64,000 nt of DNA. It comes from Ahrensia sp. R2A130. GTDB taxonomy: Bacteria > Pseudomonadota > Alphaproteobacteria > Rhizobiales > Rhizobiaceae. Shown one piece after another: positions 8,959 to 17,145 of this stretch. The DNA is taken from positions 1 through 64,000 of the forward strand of contig NZ_AEEB01000017.1 in assembly GCF_000179775.1 (NCBI RefSeq). Reading direction: 5' to 3'. Positions within the stretch are counted from its first letter, which is position 1, and each line of letters starts with the position of its first letter. Both the position numbers and the translations under genes were made by a program. Below the pieces are notes generated by a model. It did not search any database and was not told the DNA's origin. It worked only from the letters and a program-made list of their open reading frames with translations.

Positions 8959-10191
8959 CTAATCGTTTTCCACCCGCGTCACCACATTAGAACTGGCCTC
9001 CAACGTGCGGTGTACAGGGCACTTTCCCGCTATCTCGATAAGCTTGTCGTTGAACGCGGGGGCGACGCCGCCTGCGACGGAAATCACCCGCTCGAAACTG
9101 TCGATTCGGCCACCTTTGGCTTTCGTTGCGTCATCACATTCTGTGCAGTCCGTCGCGTGGATTTTCGCATGGGACACGTTCACCGATATGCGGCCAAGCT
9201 CTATTCCCTTGCGCTCGGCATACATGCGCAACGTCATGCCGGTGCAAGCGCCCAGCGCAATTGATAGAAAATCGTAGGGCGATGGGCCAGTGTCCAAGCC
9301 ACCGTATGTTGCAGGCTCATCTGCCAAAAGCCGATGCTTGCCAGCGAAGACAGTTTGTTGAAATTTGCCCTCCAGCGTCTCGGTCACTTGTACCGTTTCA
9401 ACTGGGCCTTCTGCCTGCGGCGTGTCTTCGGGAAGATAGCGCCCGGCCCATCTGGCGATCACCTGCGCTGCAAAACGGGCGTCTTCTTTACGCGTCAAAA
9501 GATGGTCTGCATTGTCGAGCGAGACAAAGCTTTTGGGGTGTTTTGCTGCGGTGAAAATTGCGCCAGCGTTTTCGACGCCAACAGTCTGATCGATGGGTGA
9601 ATGCAGAACCATTAACGCCTTTTTCATGGTGCGCACCCGTTCCAGCAAACGTGTCGTCCGCGCATCTTCCACAAATTGCTGCTCGATGCGGAACGGGCGA
9701 CCACCGAGAGAAACCTCTGCCTCACCGTCTTCTTCGATAGTGGCGAGGTCGGCGTGGAAATTGTGCAGAACATGCTCCACGTCTGATGGCGCGCCTATGG
9801 TCGCAACCGCTTTGACTTCCGGAATATCCGCCGCCACGGCCAAGACGGCTGCGCCGCCCAGTGAGTGGCCGATCAATATCGATGGTGCGCGATGGTTCGT
9901 CCGCAAATAGTCGGCGGCGATGAGCAAATCTTGCGCGTTGGATGAAAAATTGGTGGAGGAGAATTCTCCTTTGGATGACCCTAAACCGGTGAAGTCGAAC
10001 CGCATCACCGCGATGCCGACACGGGCCAGTTCCACTGCAATGTTCTTGGCTGCCAGAATGTCCTTTGAACATGTGAAGCAGTGGGCAAATAGCGCAAACG
10101 CCCGAACTGGACCCGCAGGAATATCCAGCCGCGCCGCAAGACTATCACCCGTATGGCCTGGAAATTCGGTTCGTATGGTGGTGGCGTTCAT
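8959..10191 (-). CDS. bifunctional alpha/beta hydrolase - OsmC family protein
   Basis: The 410-residue product is a fusion. Residues about 1-260 form an alpha/beta hydrolase with nucleophile motif GHSLGG, acid in SPIDQTV and histidine in NADHLL. Residues about 270-405 form an OsmC/Ohr-like domain with the two redox cysteines in LGACTGMT and GKCPVHR. OsmC domains reduce organic hydroperoxides or bind thiol adducts. The same hydrolase-OsmC fusion is known as a family in many proteobacteria, with no settled substrate. The start at 10191 is preferred over the ATG 27 bases upstream because the protein then begins with the first conserved strand. Confidence 0.88.
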   Translation of the reverse strand: MNATTIRTEFPGHTGDSLAARLDIPAGPVRAFALFAHCFTCSKDILAAKNIAVELARVGIAVMRFDFTGLGSSKGEFSSTNFSSNAQDLLIAADYLRTNHRAPSILIGHSLGGAAVLAVAADIPEVKAVATIGAPSDVEHVLHNFHADLATIEEDGEAEVSLGGRPFRIEQQFVEDARTTRLLERVRTMKKALMVLHSPIDQTVGVENAGAIFTAAKHPKSFVSLDNADHLLTRKEDARFAAQVIARWAGRYLPEDTPQAEGPVETVQVTETLEGKFQQTVFAGKHRLLADEPATYGGLDTGPSPYDFLSIALGACTGMTLRMYAERKGIELGRISVNVSHAKIHATDCTECDDATKAKGGRIDSFERVISVAGGVAPAFNDKLIEIAGKCPVHRTLEASSNVVTRVEND

Positions 10192-10955
10192 GACGATGTT
10201 CCAGATGATGAGCGGCACGGAATCATATCGAACGTGGAAAAATATCTGAAATCAATTTGTTGTCGGTCAGCTTGAAAGTGGCAGGCTGATGACGTGGGCG
10301 GGGACGACAGCGGAGTGATGGGTTGCGGACGTGCAGAAATATCGACCCGCCTCACGACGTCCGAGCGGGGAACGAGGTGTCGCCGTTTGCCTTTGGCAAA
10401 CGAAAGCGACCCCGTAAAAAGTGAGCCAGCGGGACGAAGAAGTCTGCCGTTAGCCTGTAGTCTCAGGCGAAAAGGCATGACACCTTCGCCCCGCTCGATC
10501 CTGCTGCGAGTGTGTCTCAACACCATTCCCGTCACCTCCCCGAACATGAACCGCGATAGTTTGCGGATCATCGGCCTTGCCTTCGGCCCGCCATTGCTGA
10601 CGTTCGACGTCCGGTCCCGAAGCTGTTGTGGCAGCTCTGCCGGTGCAACATAGAGCTCCGCCCGATGCCGTTCGTTACACGGCCTGCGACGGAAGGATCG
10701 CAATCACGCAACGATCAGGACGGTCCGGACAACCGGCTCATGCGCGAAAGAACGGGCAGTATGAGGTGGGCACGGAGAGCGGGGATAAAAAATCTGCAAG
10801 TGAATTTCTATGCGTCTGTATGGCCGTACTTCGATCACCTTCGCTGTTTCTAGTGAGCGCTATGACTGAGTCCATCCACCCCCAGTATGCCGCAAAGTTT
10901 ATCGGTGGTGCGATGATGTTGCGCTGTATTTCCGCCGCCTGCAGGCTAGTGTGAT
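10192..10955. other. 764-base gap with no convincing gene
   Basis: No open frame here shows family similarity or good coding character. The longest, on the minus strand at about 10188-10703, starts inside the hydrolase promoter and is low complexity and Arg/Pro/Ser-rich. A perfect short hairpin (CGTTTGCC / GGCAAACG, loop TTT) lies at 10384-10402 without a T tract on either side. I looked for the conserved cores of RNase P RNA, SRP RNA and tmRNA and did not see them. The stretch may hold promoters for the flanking divergent genes, a decayed gene, or an unrecognised RNA. Confidence 0.5.
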
Positions 10956-11849
10956 ATGGCGTCTAAAATGCCGAACAGGTTTGCTTTGAAAGTCACATCA
11001 GGCAGCGTCATCTCAGCCATCATACACGGACTTGTGCTGATCGTTTTGACTGTTGACCCGTCGAATTCTAGGCCGGAGCCGCAAGAGCCAGAAGCCATTC
11101 AGGTCGAGCTGGTGCCGCCTGTGAAAAAGATCGACCCAAAGCCGTCGGAAAAACCGAAGCCTGTTGTTGAACAGGTGCCTGAGTCCAAGAAAACCAAGTT
11201 GGTTGAAAAGCCGAAAGTCAAACCTCCTGAGAGGCTTCGTCCAGTTTATAAGTTCGGCGAAGAGGATGCAGGCACTGAAGAACCGGTGAAAAATGAAACT
11301 CCTATCGAAGAGAAAATCGCCAAAGCCTTGCCCTCTGAGGCGGCGGCAACCCGGGACACAGAGCCGGAGCCTGCAGCAAGTAAACCGCCGGTCTCCGAAG
11401 CGGAACCGGTCCAAGCGGCCATTCTTAGACCAGCGACGCCGGTTTCCAGGCCCGTAAGACGGGCGAAGGCAGTAAGGAAGAACAAGCCGACAAGAAGCAG
11501 CCAGGGAAATCGTTCGCGATCCAAGACCAAGCGTTCTGTCGCAACCACCGCAAAGGGTAATCTAACGCGCAGCAAACGCGCGGGCAGCCTTTGCGTAACG
11601 GAGTTGCGCAATCAGTTGAACAACTCCGCCAGCCCCCGCTTTCCCGATCGCCTGCCAACCTATCGGTTGCCCAGTGGCACAGTATTGCAGGTCAACAAGG
11701 GGGCTTTTCGTGAGAACGCCCGCTGGATCAATCTGAAATTTCGGTGCGAAGTCGACAAAGCGGCAACTGTTGTCGTGTCCTTTAAGCTCGAAGTTGGCAC
11801 CCCCATTCCACGCGCCCAGTGGCGAGCCCGTGGCTTGCCCGCTTCATAG
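10956..11849 (+). CDS. TonB-like protein with C-terminal DUF930 domain
   Basis: This 297-residue protein has one N-terminal membrane anchor (about residues 15-33). A long Pro/Glu/Lys-rich periplasmic linker follows (about 40-190), with PKPSEKPKP and KPKVKPPER stretches like those of TonB, then a basic patch (about 165-205). The C-terminal globular domain (about 208-297) carries CVTELRNQL and FRCEVD, matching DUF930, a family I know from Rhizobiales. The linker suggests a periplasm-spanning function, but no ExbB/ExbD genes are adjacent, so TonB-type energy transduction is only an analogy. The function of DUF930 is unknown. Confidence 0.75.
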   Translation: MASKMPNRFALKVTSGSVISAIIHGLVLIVLTVDPSNSRPEPQEPEAIQVELVPPVKKIDPKPSEKPKPVVEQVPESKKTKLVEKPKVKPPERLRPVYKFGEEDAGTEEPVKNETPIEEKIAKALPSEAAATRDTEPEPAASKPPVSEAEPVQAAILRPATPVSRPVRRAKAVRKNKPTRSSQGNRSRSKTKRSVATTAKGNLTRSKRAGSLCVTELRNQLNNSASPRFPDRLPTYRLPSGTVLQVNKGAFRENARWINLKFRCEVDKAATVVVSFKLEVGTPIPRAQWRARGLPAS

Positions 11850-11937
11850 GCGGTTTCCCAAACCCGAGGAGCCATGCGGGTACGCGATTTGTTCCTGTTG
11901 GATGTGGCTGGAGGCTTTTCTTGTCGTTCTCAAGTGG

Positions 11938-11965
11938 AAAAGCCGCCGCGATTTCCCGCGACGGC
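11938..11965 (-). terminator. rho-independent terminator after the acetyltransferase
   Basis: On the minus strand a GC-rich stem (11942-11950 with 11957-11965, one central mismatch) is followed by TTTT. It lies ten bases beyond the acetyltransferase stop. Its sequence closely resembles two other minus-strand hairpins at 12629-12656 and 13304-13333. Confidence 0.75.
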
Positions 11966-11974
11966 CTTCTTTCG

Positions 11975-12432
11975 TTAAAGCGCTTTGGTGAACGTCACTT
12001 TGTCGTCGCCTGCTTCCCAAAAGTCTTTGATACGGGCTTCTTCGGTGTAGCCTTTCGCTGCGTAGAATTTGCGGGTGGCTGCGAATGTGTCGGTGCCGGA
12101 TGTGTCTGCAAGCAGCAGGCGGGCACCTTTTTCGTGCAACATATTTTCCAGATGCGCGGTCATCGCGCCGCCTGCGCCTTTGCCTTGGTGGGTGGGGAAA
12201 CGCAGATTGCAAGCATATTCCATGCGCCGTCTGCCAGTTGTTCCGGCACGGTGTAGCACAGGCCGATGGGGTGGCTTTCGTGTTCGCAGGTCAGCCAGAT
12301 GTCCTGCACCTCTTCGCCCGCCAGATAGTCTGCCGCCATGTCGGGCAGCATGTCGGAGGGGAAGAGTTCGGTATCATCGACGACGGTTTTCAGGGCGGCC
12401 AGATCGGCAGCCTTCATGGGTCTGATGTTCAT
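11975..12432 (-). pseudogene. GNAT acetyltransferase interrupted by a single-base frameshift
   Basis: Read in two frames, this is a roughly 152-residue GNAT acetyltransferase. The first frame runs from ATG at 12432 (MNIRPMKAADL) through the strand WNMLAICVSP. The second frame continues with THQGKGAGGAM, the acetyl-CoA pyrophosphate-binding motif of the family, to the stop at 11975. The frames meet at the four-G run at 12194-12197 (CCCC on the coding strand); one additional C would restore a single uninterrupted gene. As it stands the first frame ends a few codons later, before the catalytic core. Either the gene is broken or the run was undercalled in sequencing. The substrate is unknown. Confidence 0.8.
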
Positions 12433-12628
12433 TGTTGGTCTTTCGAAATCGGCAAAGTTCGCCGCGCGGCTATGCGCGTGCGAATGCTGTGCCATGCGTC
12501 CGGACTGTGTGGAGGGAAGCGGACGCAAAAAAGGTCTCGGACAATACCGTTGTGTGGGCTGTCCGTTGAGCAGTTATGTGCCTTCGACTGCATTTGAATA
12601 ACCTGCCGCGCAGGTTTGTGCCAGCATC

Positions 12629-12656
12629 AAAAAAACCGCCGCAGTTTCCCGCGACG
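12629..12656 (-). terminator. orphan minus-strand terminator
   Basis: A minus-strand hairpin with a GAAA loop is followed by seven T residues (A run at 12629-12635 on the plus strand). No protein gene on the minus strand ends just upstream of it, so it may close an unannotated short transcript starting somewhere between 12660 and 12770. Only the hairpin itself is supported. Confidence 0.55.
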
Positions 12657-12818
12657 CCGCATGCGAGAAAGAGTGGTCAGAATGGGATCGTGCGGGAGTG
12701 CGGGGGTAGAACTCATTTAGAGCGAATAGCCGCTTCCGGCCGAGCTGAACTCGGGTACTAACGAGCATTGAGCCTGCGTCTTATTGCGCAGTTTTATCTG
12801 TCGAACATTGTGCCGAAA

Positions 12819-13130
12819 ATGCGCACCAGCAGTTCATCAAAATTGACGGTTGCGACGATGCGTTCATTCCCTCCCGACTGGCCAACCAGTGTCAAAGATG
12901 TGCGACAATCCCCTAAAAAACCCAGCGATAGTGAAATCATTGAATTGGCTTGGTGTGACGACACCACTTTCGACAGCATTGAGTTCCAGACAGGCATGAC
13001 CGAAGCTGAGGTTATCAAGCTGATGAGAACCAATTTGAAACCCAGCAGTTTCAGACTGTGGAGAAAGCGGGTCTCAGGACGAGCTGCAAAGCATGAAGCG
13101 AAATTGGTCGCGCCGTCGATCCGCAGTTAA
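12819..13130 (+). CDS. DUF2805 (TIGR03643) family protein
   Basis: The C-terminal 75 residues match the small DUF2805/TIGR03643 family closely: SDSEIIELAWCDDTTFDSIE, then GMTEAEVIKLMRTNLKPSSF and LWRKRVSGRAAKH. The composition suggests a helical, possibly DNA-binding domain, but the family has no established function. The start is uncertain. A TTG at 12768, ATG at 12819 and ATG at 12858 are all in frame and none has a clear ribosome-binding site; the conserved part begins around residue 40 of this version. It stands alone between two minus-strand genes. Confidence 0.75.
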   Translation: MRTSSSSKLTVATMRSFPPDWPTSVKDVRQSPKKPSDSEIIELAWCDDTTFDSIEFQTGMTEAEVIKLMRTNLKPSSFRLWRKRVSGRAAKHEAKLVAPSIRS

Positions 13131-13303
13131 GTGGGTGGCTAATCCAAATTTCTTTCATCAGCCGCCCACTAGCATTTCCGACATCAAGCAAGCCCACGAT
13201 ACGGTGTATGAGTGGTAGGCTCGGTTAGCAGATGTTGGTTGCTGCATGTTTGGTGCCGAGAGCTGGTAACGGTCAAGCGAGAACTCCTTCCCATTCCTGG
13301 TAT

Positions 13304-13333
13304 AAAAAAGCCGCCGCAGTTTCCTGCGACGAC
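13304..13333 (-). terminator. terminator downstream of isocitrate lyase
   Basis: A ten-base-pair stem on the minus strand (13310-13319 with 13324-13333, one non-Watson-Crick pair), closed by a GAAA loop, is followed by six T residues. It is about 70 bases past the aceA stop codon and in the right orientation to terminate it. Confidence 0.85.
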
Positions 13334-13400
13334 TTAGCTTCAGATCGCCCCTGAAGTGTTTTTGGTGCTCGGCTTTAGCCGAGTTGGTTCCCCCTCGGCG

Positions 13401-14993
13401 TTAGCCGAACTGATTCATCGTGTTGTCCTCGCCGGATGCTTTCAGTGCAGCGTCGCCAGCAAAGTATTCCTTGTGGTCGTCGCCCATGTCGGAGCCGGCC
13501 ATGTTCTGGTGCTTCACGCAGGCGATGCCTTGACGGATTTCCTTGCGCTGCACGCCTTCGACGTAGCCCAGCATCCCAGCGTCGCCGAAATACTCTTTGG
13601 CGAGGTTGTCTGTCGAAAGCGCTGCCGTGTGGTAGGTCGGCAGGGTGATGAGGTGGTGGAACACACCGGCGCGTTTGGCGGCATCGGCCTGGAACGTGCG
13701 GATGCGGTTGTCGGCTTCGGTGGAAAGCTCGCTCGTGTCGTAGCTTTCATCCATCAGCTTGGCGCGGTCGTAGTCGGCCAGATCGCGGCCCTCTTCGGTC
13801 CATGCGTCGAAAACCTGCTGGCGGAAGTTCAGCGTCCAGTTGAAGGATGGCGAGTTGTTGTAAACGAGCTTGGCGTTGGGGTGCACCTCTTTGATGCGGT
13901 CCACCATGGACGCGATCTGCTCCACGTGGGGCTTTTCGGTTTCGATCCACAGCAGGTCTGCGCCAGCATCCAGTGATGCGATGCAGTCCATCACGCAGCG
14001 GTCGGCACCCGTGCCTTCGCGGAACTGGAACAGGTTGGATGGCAGGCGTTTGGGGCGAACCAGTTTGCCGTCGCGCTTCATGATGACGTCGTTGGGGCCG
14101 ACAGCGTCCAGCGACACTTCTTCAACGTCGAGATAGGAATTGTACTGGTCGCCAAGGTCGCCTTCTTCTTTGGACACGGCAATCTGCTTGGTGAGGCCGG
14201 CGCCCAGCGAGTCCGTGCGGGTGACGATGACACCGTCATCGACGCCGAGTTCAAGGAAGGCGTAACGCAGCGCACGAACCTTCGCGAGGAAGTCTTCGTG
14301 GGGCACCGTGACCTTGCCGTCCTGATGGCCGCACTGCTTTTCGTCCGACACCTGGTTTTCGATCTGCAGGCAGCAGGCACCGGCCTCAATCATCTGCTTG
14401 GCGAGAAGATACGTCGCTTCCGCGTTGCCGAAACCGGCATCGATGTCGGCAACGATTGGAACGACGTGTGTCTCGTGGTTCTCGATTTCCTTCTCGATGC
14501 GCTTGGCGGTGAGTTCGTCACCGGCGTCGCGGGCAGCGTCGAGTTCGCGGAACATGCCGCCAAGTTCACGGGCGTCGGCCTGTTTCAGGAAGGTGTAAAG
14601 CTCTTTGACGAGCTCCGGCACCGTGGTTTTTTCGTGCATGGACTGATCGGGCAGCGGGCCGAATTCGGAGCGCAGCGCGGCGACCATCCAACCGGACAGA
14701 TACAGGTAGCTGCCCTTGGTGGTGCCAAAGTGCTTTTTGATGGAGATCATCTTCTGTTGTGCGATGAAACCGTGCCAGCAACCCAGCGACTGGGTGTATT
14801 TCGCGGGGTCGGCATCGTATGCCGCCATGTCTTCGCGCATCACGCCTGCGGTGTATTTTGCGATATCGAGGCCGGTGCGGAAGCGGTTCTGCGCGCGCAT
14901 GCGGGCGGCGGAATCAGCATCGATATTGGCCCATGGCGCGCCGTTTTGGGTGATGAGCCCGGCGAGTTCGGATTTGTCTGATGTGTAGGTCAT
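13401..14993 (-). CDS. aceA: isocitrate lyase (large form)
   Basis: This 530-residue isocitrate lyase carries the catalytic KQCGH motif (cysteine at about residue 221) followed by DGKVTVPHEDF, and WIETEKPH further on. The length and the KQCGH variant match the large ICL form of Pseudomonas and several alphaproteobacteria rather than the 430-residue E. coli type. The enzyme cleaves isocitrate to succinate and glyoxylate, allowing growth on acetate, fatty acids or acetyl-CoA-yielding substrates. No malate synthase is in the window. Upstream on the same strand is an 83-residue small gene, and beyond it a divergent ScfR-like regulator that probably controls it. A terminator follows at 13304-13333. 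Confidence 0.95.
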   Translation of the reverse strand: MTYTSDKSELAGLITQNGAPWANIDADSAARMRAQNRFRTGLDIAKYTAGVMREDMAAYDADPAKYTQSLGCWHGFIAQQKMISIKKHFGTTKGSYLYLSGWMVAALRSEFGPLPDQSMHEKTTVPELVKELYTFLKQADARELGGMFRELDAARDAGDELTAKRIEKEIENHETHVVPIVADIDAGFGNAEATYLLAKQMIEAGACCLQIENQVSDEKQCGHQDGKVTVPHEDFLAKVRALRYAFLELGVDDGVIVTRTDSLGAGLTKQIAVSKEEGDLGDQYNSYLDVEEVSLDAVGPNDVIMKRDGKLVRPKRLPSNLFQFREGTGADRCVMDCIASLDAGADLLWIETEKPHVEQIASMVDRIKEVHPNAKLVYNNSPSFNWTLNFRQQVFDAWTEEGRDLADYDRAKLMDESYDTSELSTEADNRIRTFQADAAKRAGVFHHLITLPTYHTAALSTDNLAKEYFGDAGMLGYVEGVQRKEIRQGIACVKHQNMAGSDMGDDHKEYFAGDAALKASGEDNTMNQFG

Positions 14994-15124
14994 GGAGTTC
15001 TTTCAGGTGAAGTTCGGCTGGGAGGGGCCGGTAGGAAACGGGAGGCCGTAGCCGGTGGATGGTCCGGCTACGGCAATGTGGTTGGTGAAGCTTCGCGCTC
15101 CGTCCGGCGCAGCCGGACAGAACA
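14994..15124. promoter_or_regulatory. hairpin-rich aceA leader region
   Basis: Two perfect hairpins lie between the 83-residue gene and aceA: 11-base-pair arms at 15045-15055 and 15064-15074, and 7-base-pair arms GTCCGGC/GCCGGAC at 15102-15118. Neither has a T tract on the minus strand. They could end the small gene's transcript or act in the aceA leader. Function is inferred from position only. Confidence 0.45.
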
Positions 15125-15376
15125 TCACCCTTTGACGATGACAGGCACCATCATGTCGCCCCAGTTGCCCTCGTGGTGATGGCGGGCGGAGCGGACGAGT
15201 TCGACAGAGACGCCGGCTTCCACGGCCTGCATGACAGCGTGGTTCAGGCGGTGCAGATCGTTGGCCAGCTGGCGAATTGCGTTCTGCTGGTCGGCATCCA
15301 CAGAGCTTTCGCGCTCGGTGGAGATTTCGCTGGCGCGGGCCTTGGCGGCTTTGATGGGGGTGACTGCCTCGGTCAT
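15125..15376 (-). CDS. small hypothetical protein upstream of isocitrate lyase
   Basis: The product has 83 residues. An Ala/Lys-rich start (MTEAVTPIKAAKARA) is followed by an amphipathic helical stretch (IRQLANDLHRLNHAVMQAVE) and a His-rich, Trp-containing C-terminus (SARHHHEGNWGDMMVP). I do not recognise the family. The open frame extends further upstream, but AGGAG a few bases before the ATG at 15376 makes this start clear. It is in the same direction as aceA, 131 bases upstream, and its promoter region holds two TTGTGACAA boxes shared with the regulator side. A role linked to acetate or glyoxylate metabolism is a guess from position. Confidence 0.7.
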   Translation of the reverse strand: MTEAVTPIKAAKARASEISTERESSVDADQQNAIRQLANDLHRLNHAVMQAVEAGVSVELVRSARHHHEGNWGDMMVPVIVKG

Positions 15377-15397
15377 GGGGAGCTCCTGAGGTGTGGG

Positions 15398-15422
15398 TTG
15401 TGACAAGTTCAGTTTGTGACAA
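15398..15422. promoter_or_regulatory. two direct TTGTGACAA boxes
   Basis: TTGTGACAA occurs at 15398-15406 and again at 15414-15422, 16 bases apart, just upstream of the 83-residue gene. The reverse complement TTGTCACAA lies at 15558-15566 before the regulator gene. The arrangement suggests operator sites of the adjacent ScfR-like regulator, by analogy with RamB-type regulators of acetate metabolism. Confidence 0.5.
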
Positions 15423-15542
15423 ACCGGATTATCCGTCTGCCTTGCCCCCAACCAACACGCCACAAGCGCTGCCTGCACGGTAAAAATAGGTTTGTTGTAG
15501 TCTTTTCGAGTTGGTTTGTACGACTCTTCACGCAATGCTCTT

Positions 15543-15572
15543 GTCAGATTGTAAAAATTGTCACAATCTGAC
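15543..15572. promoter_or_regulatory. perfect 10-bp inverted repeat before the regulator gene
   Basis: GTCAGATTGT at 15543-15552 and ACAATCTGAC at 15563-15572 are exact inverted copies with a ten-base spacer, ending 22 bases before the regulator's ATG. The right arm overlaps a TTGTCACAA box. Position and symmetry point to an autoregulatory operator. Confidence 0.6.
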
Positions 15573-15594
15573 TTTGCTTTATGTGAGGTGCTGC

Positions 15595-17133
15595 ATGGCC
15601 GACACGAAAATCTTTATCGGCCCGCGCATCCGCCGCATCCGCACGGGCCTATCGCTCACGCAAACCGCAATGGCGGAGCAGCTCGGCATATCTGCCAGCT
15701 ATCTCAATCTCATCGAGCGCAACCAGCGCCCATTGACGGCACAACTCGTGATGAAGTTGGTCTCCACCTTCGATATCGATGTGACCGACCTGCAGCCCGG
15801 CAGCGAAGACGGTGGCGTTGCGGCGCTGAAGGAAGTTTTCGCCGATCCGTTGCTGTCCGGCGAATTGCCTGGCGATACGGAATTGGTGGAGCTTTCCGAT
15901 GGCGCGCCCAACGCGGCCACCGCCGTGGTCAAACTGTACCGCGCCTACCGCGAGCAGCAGGAACGGCTGTCGGATCTGTCACGCATGATGGGCGAGGGGG
16001 CAAGCGGTGAAGCTGCTGAACAGGCGCAGCTTCCCGTCGATGCGGTGAACGCAATTCTGGAATCTGTGCCGTGGTGTTTTCCGGCTCTGGAACGGCTGGC
16101 GGACGATATTCTGAAAGACATGCAAGGCGAAGACGGTTCGCCCAACCTAGGCCACGCCGAGCGCATGTTCGCGGTGCAACGGGTGATGCTGCAAAACTAC
16201 GGCATCACCACGCAGGTGTTGCCGGTGGAAACCATGCCCGTTTGGCGCAAGCGCTTTGATCGTCACACGCGGCGGCTTTTCCTGTCGGAGCGCCTTACGC
16301 CATCGCAGCGGGCGGAGCTGCTGGTGCAGGAATTGGTGACACTGCGGCACGGCAAGGAGCTCGATGCGGAACTCGACCTGCTGAAAATCACCGGCGATGA
16401 AGCCCGCCGCCTCGCCCGCTCGGAACTCGCCCGATACACGGCGTTGGCCGTGTTGATGCCTTACGACCGTTTTCTTCAAACCGCCCAACGCGTCAGCCAT
16501 GACATGAACATTCTGGCGACACGCTTTTCCGTGGTTTTCAATCAGGTCGCGCAACGGCTGGTGTCGCTGCAGGACAAGAGCGGTAACCGCCGCGCTGGAC
16601 TGTCGTTTTTCATGTTGGAGATCGACCAAGCCGGAAACGTGCTGCGGCGTCTGGGTGCCAAGGGTTTTCCCCGCGCTACGTTCGGCGGTGCCTGCCCGAA
16701 ACTCGCCGTCCACACAGCGTTTTCGCGTCCGCGCGAGGTCATGTGCGAGCGGGTGGTCAATCAGGAAGGGCAGGTGTTCCTAACTCTCTGCGCGACGGCA
16801 CCCGGCCCCCGCTCGCTGGCTGGAGAACGCCCCGCCCACACCGCCACGCTGTTGGGCATTGCTGACGCGCCAGCCACGGCAGTCCTTGCCGCCCAACAAG
16901 GGCAGGGGACGAAAGGCGGGCCTGTCGTCTTGTTGCGAGATGAGGCTGCGGGCCACGGCATCGTCCACGCCAAACAATTGGGCGACGTTCAGGTCGTCCC
17001 CCCCGTTCCCATCGGCCCCGCGTGCCGCTTATGCGAACGCAACGATTGCATCGCCCGCTCCGCCCCACCGGTCACACGTCCGCTTGGTTTGGACGATCTT
17101 GTTTCCGGCTTCGGACCGTATGGGCTCACGTAA
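15595..17133 (+). CDS. XRE-family short-chain fatty acyl transcriptional regulator (ScfR/RamB-like)
   Basis: This 512-residue regulator has an N-terminal helix-turn-helix of the XRE type (GLSLTQTAMAEQLGISASYL, about residues 19-38, ending LNLIERNQRP), a central IrrE/DUF955-like region (about 190-330) and a C-terminal domain with cysteine motif CRLCERNDC. This is the ScfR/RamB architecture, whose members sense acyl-CoA or propionyl/acetyl units and control glyoxylate-cycle and methylcitrate genes. The open frame begins further upstream, but the ATG at 15595 sits directly before the conserved start of the helix-turn-helix. It is divergent from the small gene and aceA, with repeated boxes between them, so control of aceA is likely. 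Confidence 0.85.
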   Translation: MADTKIFIGPRIRRIRTGLSLTQTAMAEQLGISASYLNLIERNQRPLTAQLVMKLVSTFDIDVTDLQPGSEDGGVAALKEVFADPLLSGELPGDTELVELSDGAPNAATAVVKLYRAYREQQERLSDLSRMMGEGASGEAAEQAQLPVDAVNAILESVPWCFPALERLADDILKDMQGEDGSPNLGHAERMFAVQRVMLQNYGITTQVLPVETMPVWRKRFDRHTRRLFLSERLTPSQRAELLVQELVTLRHGKELDAELDLLKITGDEARRLARSELARYTALAVLMPYDRFLQTAQRVSHDMNILATRFSVVFNQVAQRLVSLQDKSGNRRAGLSFFMLEIDQAGNVLRRLGAKGFPRATFGGACPKLAVHTAFSRPREVMCERVVNQEGQVFLTLCATAPGPRSLAGERPAHTATLLGIADAPATAVLAAQQGQGTKGGPVVLLRDEAAGHGIVHAKQLGDVQVVPPVPIGPACRLCERNDCIARSAPPVTRPLGLDDLVSGFGPYGLT

Positions 17134-17145
17134 GAAAGGCATCTC

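Noticed and set aside
10188-10703. 171-residue minus-strand frame in the large gap
   Set aside because: No start signal, no family similarity, Arg/Ser/Pro-rich composition, and overlap with the start of the hydrolase gene.
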